Source of the DNA: Planctomycetia bacterium
Lineage (GTDB): Bacteria; Planctomycetota; Planctomycetia; Pirellulales; Thermoguttaceae
Reading direction: 5' to 3'
Assembly (NCBI GenBank): GCA_030527205.1
Contig: JAUNBG010000008.1
Location: 1-64,000 of the forward strand
DNA length: 64,000 nucleotides
Part shown: piece after piece, positions 36,299 to 45,068 of the stretch
How the letters are laid out: each line of letters opens with the position of its first letter
How positions within the stretch are numbered: position 1 is the stretch's first letter
Position numbers and translations under genes: made by a program
Notes under the pieces: model-generated
What the model was told of the DNA's origin: nothing
The model's input: the letters and a program-made list of their open reading frames with translations, nothing else
Databases searched by the model: none

Positions 36299-37030
36299 AT
36301 GTCAGAGAATATCGATATTTCTGAACTCATGGAACGACTGCATCGCATTCATCGCCAACTGAATGAATTAAAATTTCGTCTGGACAAAGGATCGAAAGTT
36401 ATCTCTTTTCAAAAAGCGACCCGAAAAAAACTTTCCGAAAAACTTAACGAACTCAAAGAAGATCATTGCGAATTTCTTCTCGATGTCAAGGAAAAGGAAA
36501 TGCTTCTCAAATCTGGAGAAGATAATGTCAAGCGCCGTCGTTCCCAATTGGAAGCGGCCAAAAATAATAAAGAATATCAATCGCTTAAAGAACAAATCGA
36601 AACCGATGAAGCAACGAATAATCGATTGACTGACGATGTTCTGGAAGCAATGGGGATCGTCGAAGAATCAGCGACGAAAATCAAACAAGCGGAAGAAGAA
36701 ATCGCCGAAATTGATCGCAAAATCGAATCGCTTCAAAATGACTTCAATAACAATCAACCGAAAATCGAAAGCGATATTGTAACGCTTACCAGTAAACTGG
36801 CGGCCTCAGAAAACGAATTGCCTCGAGATTTTCGCGGAATTTATGCCCGATTGAAAAATAATCTCGGAGGAGAAGAAGCGCTGGCTCCCATAACAGACGG
36901 CTTTTATTGCGGACATTGTAATCGACAGGTTCCAACCCCATTTATTGCTGATATCTGTAACGGCAAGCCCATTATTTGTCAAGCCTGCGGTCGCCTTCTC
37001 TATACGCCGGAAGGATTTATCTTTCGTTAG
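36299..37030 (+). CDS. Coiled-coil zinc-ribbon protein (COG1579 type)
   Basis: 243 residues. Residues about 10-175 form long charged heptad-like helices (antiparallel coiled coil, many Lys/Glu). The C-terminus is a zinc ribbon with C204-x2-C207 (YCGHCNRQV) and C227-x2-C230 (ICQACGRLLY). This matches the COG1579/C4-type zinc-ribbon family, proposed to bind nucleic acid. The function is not firmly established in most bacteria. CAGGAAA precedes the ATG. It lies 187 bases after trxA on the same strand. Confidence 0.85.
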   Translation: MSENIDISELMERLHRIHRQLNELKFRLDKGSKVISFQKATRKKLSEKLNELKEDHCEFLLDVKEKEMLLKSGEDNVKRRRSQLEAAKNNKEYQSLKEQIETDEATNNRLTDDVLEAMGIVEESATKIKQAEEEIAEIDRKIESLQNDFNNNQPKIESDIVTLTSKLAASENELPRDFRGIYARLKNNLGGEEALAPITDGFYCGHCNRQVPTPFIADICNGKPIICQACGRLLYTPEGFIFR

Positions 37031-37195
37031 TCTTTCAATCATTCCCCATTCCCTGTCGGGTTGGACGGGCGACTCCCTTCGGCTTCAAAATCGCCCGGAC
37101 TTTGTCTGATTCGCTTGATTTCGCTTTTGCATATGTTCTTTCTGTGCATTAATAACTCAAAGAGTAAACGTTTCCGTTCTCTATTTTCTTTGGCT

Positions 37196-37289
37196 CGCAG
37201 CAGCGCTGCGAACAGAATAAAAACTCCCAAAACGAACGACGGAAAACGAATCTTTTTCGCATGGAACTGCCGTTTTTTAAAAGCGATTT
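37196..37289 (+). repeat. 90-bp direct repeat, copy 1
   Basis: Begins with the self-complementary CGCAGCAGCGCTGCG and continues through AAAACTCCCAAAACGAACGA to AAGCGATTT. It is nearly identical to 37367-37457 (about three substitutions and small indels). Confidence 0.85.
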
Positions 37290-37366
37290 GTCCCCGTTCA
37301 CAACGATTTTTCCTTTTGCGCGATCGAGTTCGAAATTCCTTTTGAAAAAGGATTTTCACGCAACGA

Positions 37367-37457
37367 CGCAGCAGCGCTGCGAACAGGATAAAAACTCCCA
37401 AAACGAACGACGGAAAACGAATCTTTTTTAATGGAACCGCCGTTTTAAAGCGATTTA
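37367..37457 (+). repeat. 90-bp direct repeat, copy 2
   Basis: Second copy, same orientation, starting 171 bases after the first. The shared block has CGCAGCAGCGCTGCG at its left edge and GCCGTTTTAAAGCGATTT-like sequence at its right edge. Confidence 0.85.
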
Positions 37458-37600
37458 AATTAACGACAAAATCGGAAGTTCCAAAAAGAAAGCGTCCTTG
37501 CGTTTCCGCCGCGTCGCAGCACGAAAATAATCAAAAGAGCAACTAATTCTCGAACAGTCCCTCGGCGTTCCAACGACTTGGCGAGAGATCAATAAAATCC

Positions 37601-37622
37601 TCTCAACTCTCAACTCTCAACT
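37601..37622. repeat. 8-bp tandem repeat
   Basis: TCTCAACT is repeated 2.75 times, just before the stop codon of the minus-strand gene. Confidence 0.6.
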
Positions 37623-37644
37623 TTTGAAAAAAGGCGAAACGTCG

Positions 37645-39915
37645 TTATTGAACCGTTTTTAACTCTTCCATTCGAGCCGCAGAATTGAGAAAATGGGTCG
37701 TTATCCAAAAAACCGTCCAGGCTTCGGCATAACCGCCTCGAAGTTTGAGAACGTCGGACATATCGCCGCGTTGAGCGAAATTGGTCTGCTGAATCTGCTC
37801 GCCCTGACTTCCCCAAGGATCAATAAGTTGTCCACAACTTCGAAACATAACTTCGGAAACCTTTTTATAAGATTCAATATTGAGCAATTCGCCAATCCGA
37901 TAAACTTCGGGGGCAAATAAAACGCCATAAACATCCAAATGCTGATTTTGAGGCGAAACAACGGTCCAACCGCGAGTCCTAAACCGATGATCCGCGAGCC
38001 GTCCAGGCGGAAGCGGAATATCCCAAACAACCAAATAGCTTAAACAGACATCGCAAGCATGTTTTGCCCAAATTAAATATTTTGCCTCTTGCGTAATTTC
38101 ATACATTGTTAAAAAACCTTGAAATGCCGCCCAGGCGCCTTCTTTGTCTTCGCATTGAGCGTCAAGCGTTCCGCCCCAATAAGGTTCTTTCATCGATAAA
38201 TGACGTTCAGCAAAATGATCCGCAGCTTTAACCGCCGCGTCTTTGAATTGTTCATTTTCAAACAATTCCGAGGCGATAATCATCGGAGCAATATAAAAGC
38301 CTTCGGCAGTTGAAAGCGGATTCCAATCTTCTTGAAGAATTCGATCGGCCGTTGATTCGGCAGCTTTTTTCAAAAAATTCTCCCAATTCGAAAAGTCATA
38401 ACCATTTTCTTTCGAGTTGTTCTGAGCCTTTTTTCGAGCTGTTTGTATCGCTTTGGCAAAGTTATACATTGCCTGACCCATTGAAACATGATCCTTCGAA
38501 TCTTTCCAAATTCCTTCCGCAGGATCATATTGAATGGAAAATCCCGTTTCATCAACCGGAGACGTTGACAGAAGGTCCAGCGATCGCTGAACGGCGGAAT
38601 GAATCCAATTTTGAAGTTGGCTTTTTTGCTCTGGAGTTTCGCAAAGTTGCAACAATTTCGGTTCAAGAACCTGAAGGGCATAACCGCAGGAATCCGCTTG
38701 GCCACACCAACCCATAATGATTTTTGGCGCGTAATTAGACGGAAACATATTAAATCCGCCTTCTTTGTCCATCCAACGGGAAATAGCGAATTCAAGTTTG
38801 TTTCTTAAAATGAAATCATCCGAAGGAAGATCGTCGGCATAAAAAGGGGCAAAAAATTCCAACGTCTTTTGAATGGGATGTTGAAACGCAGTTCCAGGTC
38901 GCTCTATTTTCCAGGCGTCAAGATAAAACGTTTTTTCGACAATTGCGTTCGGCAATAAAGTCATTGTTGTTTCCGGATAGTTCATCGGAACCGCTTGAAT
39001 CGCTTTAGCAATACTGTTTTGTCGGTTGTAACCAACAAATCCGGAATAAAGAACAAATTCTGATTTTTGGTTTTCAAGAGCGCGAACGCCCATTGACCAA
39101 AATTGATCTGGAACGCTTCCGCGAGCAACAGGCGACGGAATCGGATAAATAGCGAGCCCATTTAAAAGTTCCGCGTCTTCCAGACAGGCAAACGGCATTG
39201 GATAACGATGTTCTTCAAAAATGGCAAATTCGCCTGGTTCCGCATGATAAACAGGAACGCTCTGCGGCGTATTTTTTTCTCCAGAAGGATTGCCATAATA
39301 AAGAATTCCCGGCAAAAAAGCCTGCATTTTCGAACCAAATGCGTTCATTCGAACAGAAAGGGTTATTTTCGAAAGCGGTTTTTCCCCTTGATATTCAAAT
39401 CGGCGAATACATTTGAGTCGACCGTTTTCTTCTGTCCAGCAATCGCGGCAAAAAATCGTTCCGTCCGAAACAGCAAGTTCTCCCGAAAGAACGATCCATT
39501 TCTGAGAAACCGACGGATCGGTCGCATTGACTCTTTTCGAGTCTGGAAGTTGTTCCATTGTCATTGCCGGAATATGTTTCCAAGCTGCCGGTTCTTCGTT
39601 TTGCCAATCGGTTGCAATCGACCAAAGACCTTCCGACGGCGATTCCAAAACGAGCTGTCCCTGTTCAAAAATCTGAATCGAATATTGACCGGTTTCCGCA
39701 TCAGAAACGCATTGCCAATCGAACCCTTTGGCAAATCCCGGAAGATTCATAAAAAAACCAATGGACAAAATGATAATGACAGCAATATTCAAATATTGAT
39801 GCGAGTTTGCTCGGAACATTTTAATGGCTTTGCCTTCAGCAATTCGCCAGTCTTTGTCTGGGTTCTGAAAAAAAGAATCAGAAATTTCAACGGGGTTAAA
39901 TCTGTTGACAATCAT
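37645..39915 (-). CDS. Membrane-anchored hypothetical protein, possible six-hairpin glycosidase fold
   Basis: 756 residues. AAAGGAAAA before the ATG supports the start. A 40-residue cytoplasmic lead is followed by one hydrophobic segment (about 41-62), so the bulk is extracytoplasmic. The N-terminal third is beta-rich (ETGQYSIQIFEQGQLVLESP). The remainder has repeated helices with aromatic and acidic residues (MGWCGQADSCGYALQVLEP, DHVSMGQAMYNFAKAIQTA, WGGTLDAQCEDKEGAWAAFQG), reminiscent of (alpha/alpha)6 hydrolases or lyases. No catalytic motif is certain and I do not assign an activity. It is similar in style to the exported sugar-active proteins of the window. Confidence 0.65.
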   Translation of the reverse strand: MIVNRFNPVEISDSFFQNPDKDWRIAEGKAIKMFRANSHQYLNIAVIIILSIGFFMNLPGFAKGFDWQCVSDAETGQYSIQIFEQGQLVLESPSEGLWSIATDWQNEEPAAWKHIPAMTMEQLPDSKRVNATDPSVSQKWIVLSGELAVSDGTIFCRDCWTEENGRLKCIRRFEYQGEKPLSKITLSVRMNAFGSKMQAFLPGILYYGNPSGEKNTPQSVPVYHAEPGEFAIFEEHRYPMPFACLEDAELLNGLAIYPIPSPVARGSVPDQFWSMGVRALENQKSEFVLYSGFVGYNRQNSIAKAIQAVPMNYPETTMTLLPNAIVEKTFYLDAWKIERPGTAFQHPIQKTLEFFAPFYADDLPSDDFILRNKLEFAISRWMDKEGGFNMFPSNYAPKIIMGWCGQADSCGYALQVLEPKLLQLCETPEQKSQLQNWIHSAVQRSLDLLSTSPVDETGFSIQYDPAEGIWKDSKDHVSMGQAMYNFAKAIQTARKKAQNNSKENGYDFSNWENFLKKAAESTADRILQEDWNPLSTAEGFYIAPMIIASELFENEQFKDAAVKAADHFAERHLSMKEPYWGGTLDAQCEDKEGAWAAFQGFLTMYEITQEAKYLIWAKHACDVCLSYLVVWDIPLPPGRLADHRFRTRGWTVVSPQNQHLDVYGVLFAPEVYRIGELLNIESYKKVSEVMFRSCGQLIDPWGSQGEQIQQTNFAQRGDMSDVLKLRGGYAEAWTVFWITTHFLNSAARMEELKTVQ

Positions 39916-40512
39916 ATTTTTCCTTTAATTTATAAGTTATGAAGAAACGAATGAGCGAACGGTTTTTGAACAATCTCCCCTTCAGGTTTTTGGATAACTG
40001 TCGCGTCATTTTAATTTGGTTTCAATTCAATATTGTCGCATACTTTGAAGCGTTCTTCAACAACCTTGACGCCAAAAATGTAAAAAACGACGAATTTTCT
40101 AAAAGATCTTGCCTTAAACTATTGAAAATAATATAATGAACAAAAATATTTGTTTGGACAGGTTTTTATCACATTTTATAGCCGTTTTCCTTGATTTTTT
40201 TCGAAATGCGGCGATTATGGAACCGCATTAAAAATGGTTATGCGGCGGCGAAGCGGGAAAATCTAAGCGTCGGCATTATAATTATTCTTTTTATTTCATT
40301 TTATGGCGTTTTTTGAAACTTGGTTTTAAACTTGACATTTTATCAGCATTCAAATGATTGATTCCTTCAAAAAATTATTGTTTAATATTATTTTCAATCA
40401 TTGTTTCAGAACGTTCGGTCAATAAAAGTTCATCATTTCATTTCAAAAAAACTCATAAAATGAACTTGGTTAGAAAGCTTTTTTTAGAAGGGTTTATTGA
40501 GAAAGGCAAATC
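39916..40512. other. Divergent intergenic region with the first 105-bp repeat
   Basis: About 600 bases between the divergent 37645-39915 gene and the epimerase-like gene. It contains repeat copy 1 (40176-40280) and must also carry both promoters. Confidence 0.45.
40176..40280 (+). repeat. 105-bp palindromic intergenic repeat, copy 1
   Basis: Runs from TTATAGCCGTTTTCC to GCGTCGGCATTATAA, whose ends are imperfectly complementary. Inside is a hairpin AATGCGG...CCGCATT and the phrase GGTTATGCGGCGGCGAAGCG. The other copy is at 42341-42444. Confidence 0.85.
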
Positions 40513-41373
40513 ATGAAAATCGGAATCAATCTCTTATTATGGACAGATTCTCCGGACGACAGTAAGACTTCGTTTTCATTATTTCAAAAGATTAAAAAAA
40601 CAGGTTATGACCTTATTGAACTTCCTATTTACAATCAATCATTGCAGACAATGATTAACGTTGGAAAAGAACTTGATAATTTGGGTCTTTCGCGAACCGC
40701 AGTAACAACATGCTCCGCAGAACAGAATTTGTCAAGTTTAGATGAATCAATTCGTCAAAAAGGGATTAATTATCTCAAATTCATTTTGGACCGTTGCGCT
40801 GCTGCGGGCTGCGAAACGCTTGTTGGGCCTCTTTATATCGCTTTGGGACATTTCAGCGGCGCGGCAGCGACTTTGGATGAATGGAACCGCAGCGTTGACG
40901 CAATGTATCAAATTGCCGAATACGCCCAGGACGTTGACGTTAAATTGGCTCTGGAACCGGTCAATCGTTTCGAAAACTATTTGATCAATTGCGCTGAACA
41001 GGCAGAACGTTATATTTCCAATGTTGATCATCCTTATTGCCAGATTATGCTTGATTCGTTCCATTCCCATATTGAAGAAAAAAGCGTTCGACAGGCTATT
41101 TTAACCTTAAAAGACAATTTGATCCATTTTCATATTTCCGAAAATGATCGCAGTATTCCAGGCAAAGGTCAGGTTCGCTGGCAGGAAACGTTTGATGCTC
41201 TGCAAGAAATTGCTTATGACGGACCATTTGTTATTGAAGCATTTGGGAGTCCGGTCAAAAATTTGGTTGCCGCGACAAAAATCTGGAGAAAAATGTTCAA
41301 ATCAGAAGATCAACTTATTCAGGAAGGCTTGGCCTTTATTCAAGAAGAATGGGGAAAAAGGAACAATTCATAA
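40513..41373 (+). CDS. Sugar isomerase/epimerase (D-tagatose 3-epimerase-like TIM barrel)
   Basis: 286 residues of the xylose-isomerase-like TIM-barrel family (AP endonuclease 2 superfamily). The metal and catalytic residues of the D-tagatose/D-psicose 3-epimerase branch are in place: Glu in ALEPVNRFE (about 149), Asp in QIMLDSFHSH (about 182), His in HFHISEND (about 208) and Glu in VIEAFGS (about 243). These enzymes interconvert ketohexoses at C3 using Mn2+ or Co2+. Exact sugar unknown; an inosose or hydroxypyruvate isomerase-like role is an alternative. GAGAAAGG precedes the ATG. The gene and its convergent neighbour are bracketed by two copies of an intergenic repeat. Confidence 0.85.
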   Translation: MKIGINLLLWTDSPDDSKTSFSLFQKIKKTGYDLIELPIYNQSLQTMINVGKELDNLGLSRTAVTTCSAEQNLSSLDESIRQKGINYLKFILDRCAAAGCETLVGPLYIALGHFSGAAATLDEWNRSVDAMYQIAEYAQDVDVKLALEPVNRFENYLINCAEQAERYISNVDHPYCQIMLDSFHSHIEEKSVRQAILTLKDNLIHFHISENDRSIPGKGQVRWQETFDALQEIAYDGPFVIEAFGSPVKNLVAATKIWRKMFKSEDQLIQEGLAFIQEEWGKRNNS

Positions 41374-41464
41374 TCTCTCTTGATTGCAAGCCTTTGTTCA
41401 GATCAATTCGGCATTAATTCGTTGCCCAATTTTCGGGCAAATTCATTTGACAAACGGCTTTCGC

Positions 41465-42316
41465 TTAGTTTGGCGCATTGGGACTTTGGAAGTTTGTTTC
41501 CGGGCAAGCTTCTTGTTGAGCCCAGGCGTCAAGATAAGTTTGATAAATCGGTTCTTCCGGCGCTTTTTCCTGAAGCCAATTTTTTGCAAAATTAATCAAT
41601 TCCGTTTCCTGTTCCAGAGATATTTTGCCGCAAATAAGCATTGTTCGAAGAAAAACAAAATAAGTATCTAAAACATCGCAACGACAATATTGATGAATCT
41701 CATTTAAAGAACCGGCGTCAAACATATCTTGAACCATGTCGCCCTGGGTTTCGATTTTTCCCGGTTTTTTAAGGATTTTTGAAGCGAGATTCAGTCCGCC
41801 TGTAAAATGCGTCGCGCCGTTGTTCGACAAAAAATCATTGATATCAAAATGACGTTCCATATTATAGCGATTTCGCGCTTGATCATAAGCTTTTGCGCCA
41901 TAATTCATCCAGTCAGGAATCGATATTCCGTAACGAAACGCGGTCAATTCCAGAAGAGGAACATCAAAACCGCGACCATTAAACGTTACAAAAGTCGGAT
42001 TTTGATAATAAGCCCAACCTTTCCAAAAACGTTCGCAAATCTGTTTCGGTCCGCCGTCTTCTGTTTTCAGAACAATCAAATCATTTAAGGAATAATCATA
42101 ACGAACTTTCATTAAAGCAAGCGAAATGGGCAACTGAAATGTATAAGGAATGAAATCCGTTCCTTTTTTCTCTATTAATTCGTTCCGATAAAGCCGCAAT
42201 GCTTCGCTTGGTTCGATATTTTCTCCCGGATGTCGAATTTGAGCAATTAACGACGCATCGGCTATGCTTTCAACATCAAAAATGAAAAAACGTATTCTTT
42301 CCTGTTCATTGTTCAT
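41465..42316 (-). CDS. Predicted 3'-5' exonuclease (PolB-exonuclease-like, PF10108)
   Basis: 283 residues of the DnaQ/RNase H-like fold. Exo I is FDVES (D14, E16), Exo II is TFNGRGFDVPLLE (about 110-122) and Exo III is CRCDVLDTYFV with the last aspartate near 215. The layout matches the stand-alone exonucleases related to the proofreading domain of B-family DNA polymerases. The biological role is not known; repair or RNA trimming are both possible. It is convergent with the epimerase gene, leaving 91 bases between stops. Confidence 0.87.
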   Translation of the reverse strand: MNNEQERIRFFIFDVESIADASLIAQIRHPGENIEPSEALRLYRNELIEKKGTDFIPYTFQLPISLALMKVRYDYSLNDLIVLKTEDGGPKQICERFWKGWAYYQNPTFVTFNGRGFDVPLLELTAFRYGISIPDWMNYGAKAYDQARNRYNMERHFDINDFLSNNGATHFTGGLNLASKILKKPGKIETQGDMVQDMFDAGSLNEIHQYCRCDVLDTYFVFLRTMLICGKISLEQETELINFAKNWLQEKAPEEPIYQTYLDAWAQQEACPETNFQSPNAPN

Positions 42317-43043
42317 CTTTTTGATTCCAAGTTTCTGCTATTATAGGCGTTTCCATTGATTTTTTTCGAAACGCGGCGATTTATGGAGTCGCATTAATCA
42401 GGTTATGCGGCGGCGAAGCGGAAAATCTAAGCGTTGGCATTATATGATCTGCGAATGGAACAAATTTTTCTTCGAAAGCGATTTTGATTCGGCCAGCCTT
42501 GATTTATGTTTCGCTTCGAACTTCAGCATATTTTCTATTATAATGGCTTGCTGACCGTTTTCAATGTTATTGTTTCAATCAAAAAATAATATTTGTTATA
42601 TTTTTTGTTTTTCAAAGTCACGAAGAAGAAGGAATAAAAGTTAAAATGAGGATTTTTCGTGTTGCTAACTTTTTGTCAAGAAGTTATAATATCACAGACG
42701 TTTTTACAAAAAAGTTCGGTTGTTTTATCAAGACAATATTTCATTAACAATAACCTCAAAGAACAAACTGTCAAAAAATCAATTCTGTCTTTCATAAACG
42801 CTTTGGTTCATTTGGATCCCGAACAGCAACCGTTGAATAATAGCATTGATAATCGTTGATCCCTGCGTTCGCAACCTGACGAGTCCGGATTTTCAAGAGT
42901 CTTGATCGCAAACGAAAAATCAAGATTATTTTAAATAATTCTTATAACTAAATGGCGTTTGCCTCATATAATAAAGTCAAACAAACGGAACCTGACATTT
43001 CATTTCGATTCAAGCGCAAAACAGCTCAAAAGAATGCTATTGA
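42317..43043. other. Intergenic region with the second 105-bp repeat
   Basis: About 730 bases between divergent genes, including repeat copy 2 (42341-42444) right at the exonuclease start. TTGCCTCATATAATAAAG near 42959 contains a TATAAT that could be a -10 element for the transporter gene. The frame at 42659-42859 has no recognisable product. Confidence 0.4.
42341..42444 (+). repeat. 105-bp palindromic intergenic repeat, copy 2
   Basis: Same orientation as 40176-40280 and roughly 85% identical by eye, with matching ends (TTATAGGCGTTTCC and GCGTTGGCATTATA). It starts 25 bases upstream of the exonuclease start codon, so it is in that gene's leader or promoter. Confidence 0.85.
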
Positions 43044-44843
43044 ATGATCAGGAAAACCGATAAAATAAATAATTCAGGAGTTTTTCCTTTGAAACCCAAA
43101 CCTTCCCTTCCAGATTTGTCCGAAAAAAAGAGCCAACTGATAAATTATGCTGTTATATTAGCTTCGATAATTATTATTTTGGCGGGCGTTCATTTTGCTA
43201 AAGGAATTCTTGCGCCCATTTTTATGGCAACTTTCCTTGCCGTTTTGTTGCTTCCTTCGACTCATTGGCTGCAAGCAAAAGGTTTGTCTCAGGCAACATC
43301 GTTGACCGTCGTTATTTTAAGCGTTCTGTTCATCGGAATATTAACGACAACAATCTTGGGAACGCAATTGACTTCATTTGTTCAAAACATTCCAATCTAT
43401 AAAAATAAATTTAATGAAGAATTGAGGCGATTCAATATTAGTTTGAGCGATTTATTTCCTTCTCTGGAGGATACCAATGACTCAGACGAAGAAAAGTCTT
43501 CAACGAGCAGTCATAACCGTCACAAAACCAACTTTTCAAAATCAAATAATTCTGGTTATCTAAGCAAAGAAGAAAAATCGTTATTGCTTCCCTTTTTGAC
43601 AACGCCCATTTTGCCATTGTCTTCATCTTCGTCATTCGATTCCGAGAACGGAAAGGCAACCGCGAAGAACGATAATATTCTTCGAAAAAATGATAATAAA
43701 ATTCAATGGGCAGAATATACGGAAAAAAAAGAACCGTCAGTTGTTTTAACGGAATTTTTGACCGATTCTTCTGGGAACTTGACCGGTTCTTTAGGGAATA
43801 GTGTTCTGGAAGAGAGTTCTGACATTCCCGCTTCCATTCAATCTGGCCCCGCCTCAAGCAATTCGGAAAACGATATTGATCCTCATCATTCTTTTCTTAA
43901 TGAATATCAAAAACAATATGGTTTTTTTGAGTCCTTATCCGATCAGGACTCAACAGGCTTTTTTGGTCAGACTTCTCTGGATAATCTGGATTCTAATTCG
44001 AAAAATGCAAATTTTGCCAACTCGCTCTATTCCTTAAAAAATGACAATAATCTGGAAACTAATTTAAATGACGAAAATGGTTTAAATGACAATTTGACTT
44101 TATTGGGACAAGAAACATTGACGTCAGAAAATGCCGTTGACGCAAGTTCTCGCGAACTATTTCTCTTTTTGAAAAATCTTGCCAGCGAGTTAAGTTTTTT
44201 AGCGAGTAATGCCTTTATCATTATGCTTCTCGTCATTTTTATGTTGTTGGAAGGATCAAAACTGCCGTTAAAAATAACGGCCGCATTGGGCAAAAGAAAT
44301 CTGACCAACGAACATATCCGTCAAGTTGCAAACGATATTCGACGATATATGATGATCAAAACTTTTGTAAGCATTATTGTCGGCCTTTCCGTAACAATCC
44401 TTCTTGTTGTATCAAACGTTCAATATCCTTTATTATGGGGATTTATTGCTTTCTTTTTGAATTTTATTCCTAATATAGGTTCTGTTGTTGCCGCCATTCC
44501 TCCGATCATTTTGGCAACCGTTGATCATGGATTTTGGGTCGGAAGCATCGACGCCGTTTTTTTCGTTTTGATCAATTGCATTGTCGGTTATGTTTTAGAA
44601 CCTAAACTGCTCGGCGACGGATTGGACATTTCTCCTTTGGTCATTCTGTTGTCCTTGATCATAAGCGGTTGGATTTTAGGTCCCGTCGGAATGTTTCTTT
44701 CGCCGCCTTTGGCTGTTATTATTAAAATTATTTTGCAGTCATTTCCAGAAACGCGCTGGATTGCGGTTATTATGGCAAACAGCGTTCCTAAAGAAAAAGA
44801 GGACGATCCCAATATTCCGAGCGAATATCAAAAAATCGTTTGA
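43044..44843 (+). CDS. AI-2E family transporter with a large hydrophilic insert
   Basis: 599 residues against about 350 for typical members. The N-terminal membrane part (about 33-125) has the usual ILAPIFMATFLAVLLLP and a later GTQLTSFVQNIP. The C-terminal part (about 380-585) has QVANDIRRYMMIKTFVSIIVG, GFIAFFLNFIPNIGS and EPKLLGDGLDISPLVILLS, all standard for the family. Between them lies a Ser/Asn/Asp/Lys-rich stretch of about 230 residues (143-370) with no recognisable fold. Members export small molecules or act in ion or osmotic balance; the AI-2 role is established for few. Substrate unknown. Confidence 0.88.
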   Translation: MIRKTDKINNSGVFPLKPKPSLPDLSEKKSQLINYAVILASIIIILAGVHFAKGILAPIFMATFLAVLLLPSTHWLQAKGLSQATSLTVVILSVLFIGILTTTILGTQLTSFVQNIPIYKNKFNEELRRFNISLSDLFPSLEDTNDSDEEKSSTSSHNRHKTNFSKSNNSGYLSKEEKSLLLPFLTTPILPLSSSSSFDSENGKATAKNDNILRKNDNKIQWAEYTEKKEPSVVLTEFLTDSSGNLTGSLGNSVLEESSDIPASIQSGPASSNSENDIDPHHSFLNEYQKQYGFFESLSDQDSTGFFGQTSLDNLDSNSKNANFANSLYSLKNDNNLETNLNDENGLNDNLTLLGQETLTSENAVDASSRELFLFLKNLASELSFLASNAFIIMLLVIFMLLEGSKLPLKITAALGKRNLTNEHIRQVANDIRRYMMIKTFVSIIVGLSVTILLVVSNVQYPLLWGFIAFFLNFIPNIGSVVAAIPPIILATVDHGFWVGSIDAVFFVLINCIVGYVLEPKLLGDGLDISPLVILLSLIISGWILGPVGMFLSPPLAVIIKIILQSFPETRWIAVIMANSVPKEKEDDPNIPSEYQKIV

Positions 44844-44943
44844 TTCTAATGCGGTTGATTTGCCGTTGCTTTTGGCCGTTGCAATTTTCCGTTATAATCA
44901 AACCAGTTCCAAATCAGGAATATTGAGTTTGCAAGCCCGCAAA

Positions 44944-44968
44944 CGAAAGGGCGATCTTTGCCCTTTCG
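44944..44968 (+). terminator. Hairpin after the transporter gene
   Basis: CGAAAGGGC and GCCCTTTCG form a perfect 9-bp stem with a 7-base loop. A second small stem GTTTGC/GCAAAC (44927-44944) sits immediately before it. No T-run follows, so it may be a processing or stability structure rather than a classical terminator. Confidence 0.45.
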
Positions 44969-45068
44969 AGCTTCGATATTAATTTTAAGTCGTTCAAATG
45001 TTGACGAAAAGTCAATTATTCAAAATATTATTCAAATAATCTTGTTTTTGTTTCAAAAGGTTTATAGA

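Larger units (their letters stand above)
37031..37644. other. Repeat-bearing intergenic region between convergent genes
   Basis: About 610 bases after the zinc-ribbon gene and before the stop of the 37645-39915 gene. It holds two copies of a 90-bp repeat (37196-37289, 37367-37457) and a short 8-bp tandem repeat (37601-37622). Both strands show long frames, but their translations reflect the repeated sequence and look non-coding. Confidence 0.55.

Noticed and set aside
37196-37457. CRISPR array
   Set aside because: Only two long copies, no regular short repeat-spacer pattern and no cas genes.
40176-42444. Transposon with the 105-bp repeats as ends
   Set aside because: Repeats are direct, no transposase or integrase lies between them and no target duplication is evident.
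42659-42859. 66-codon small gene
   Set aside because: No ribosome-binding site in good position and no recognisable family; A/T-rich random-like translation.
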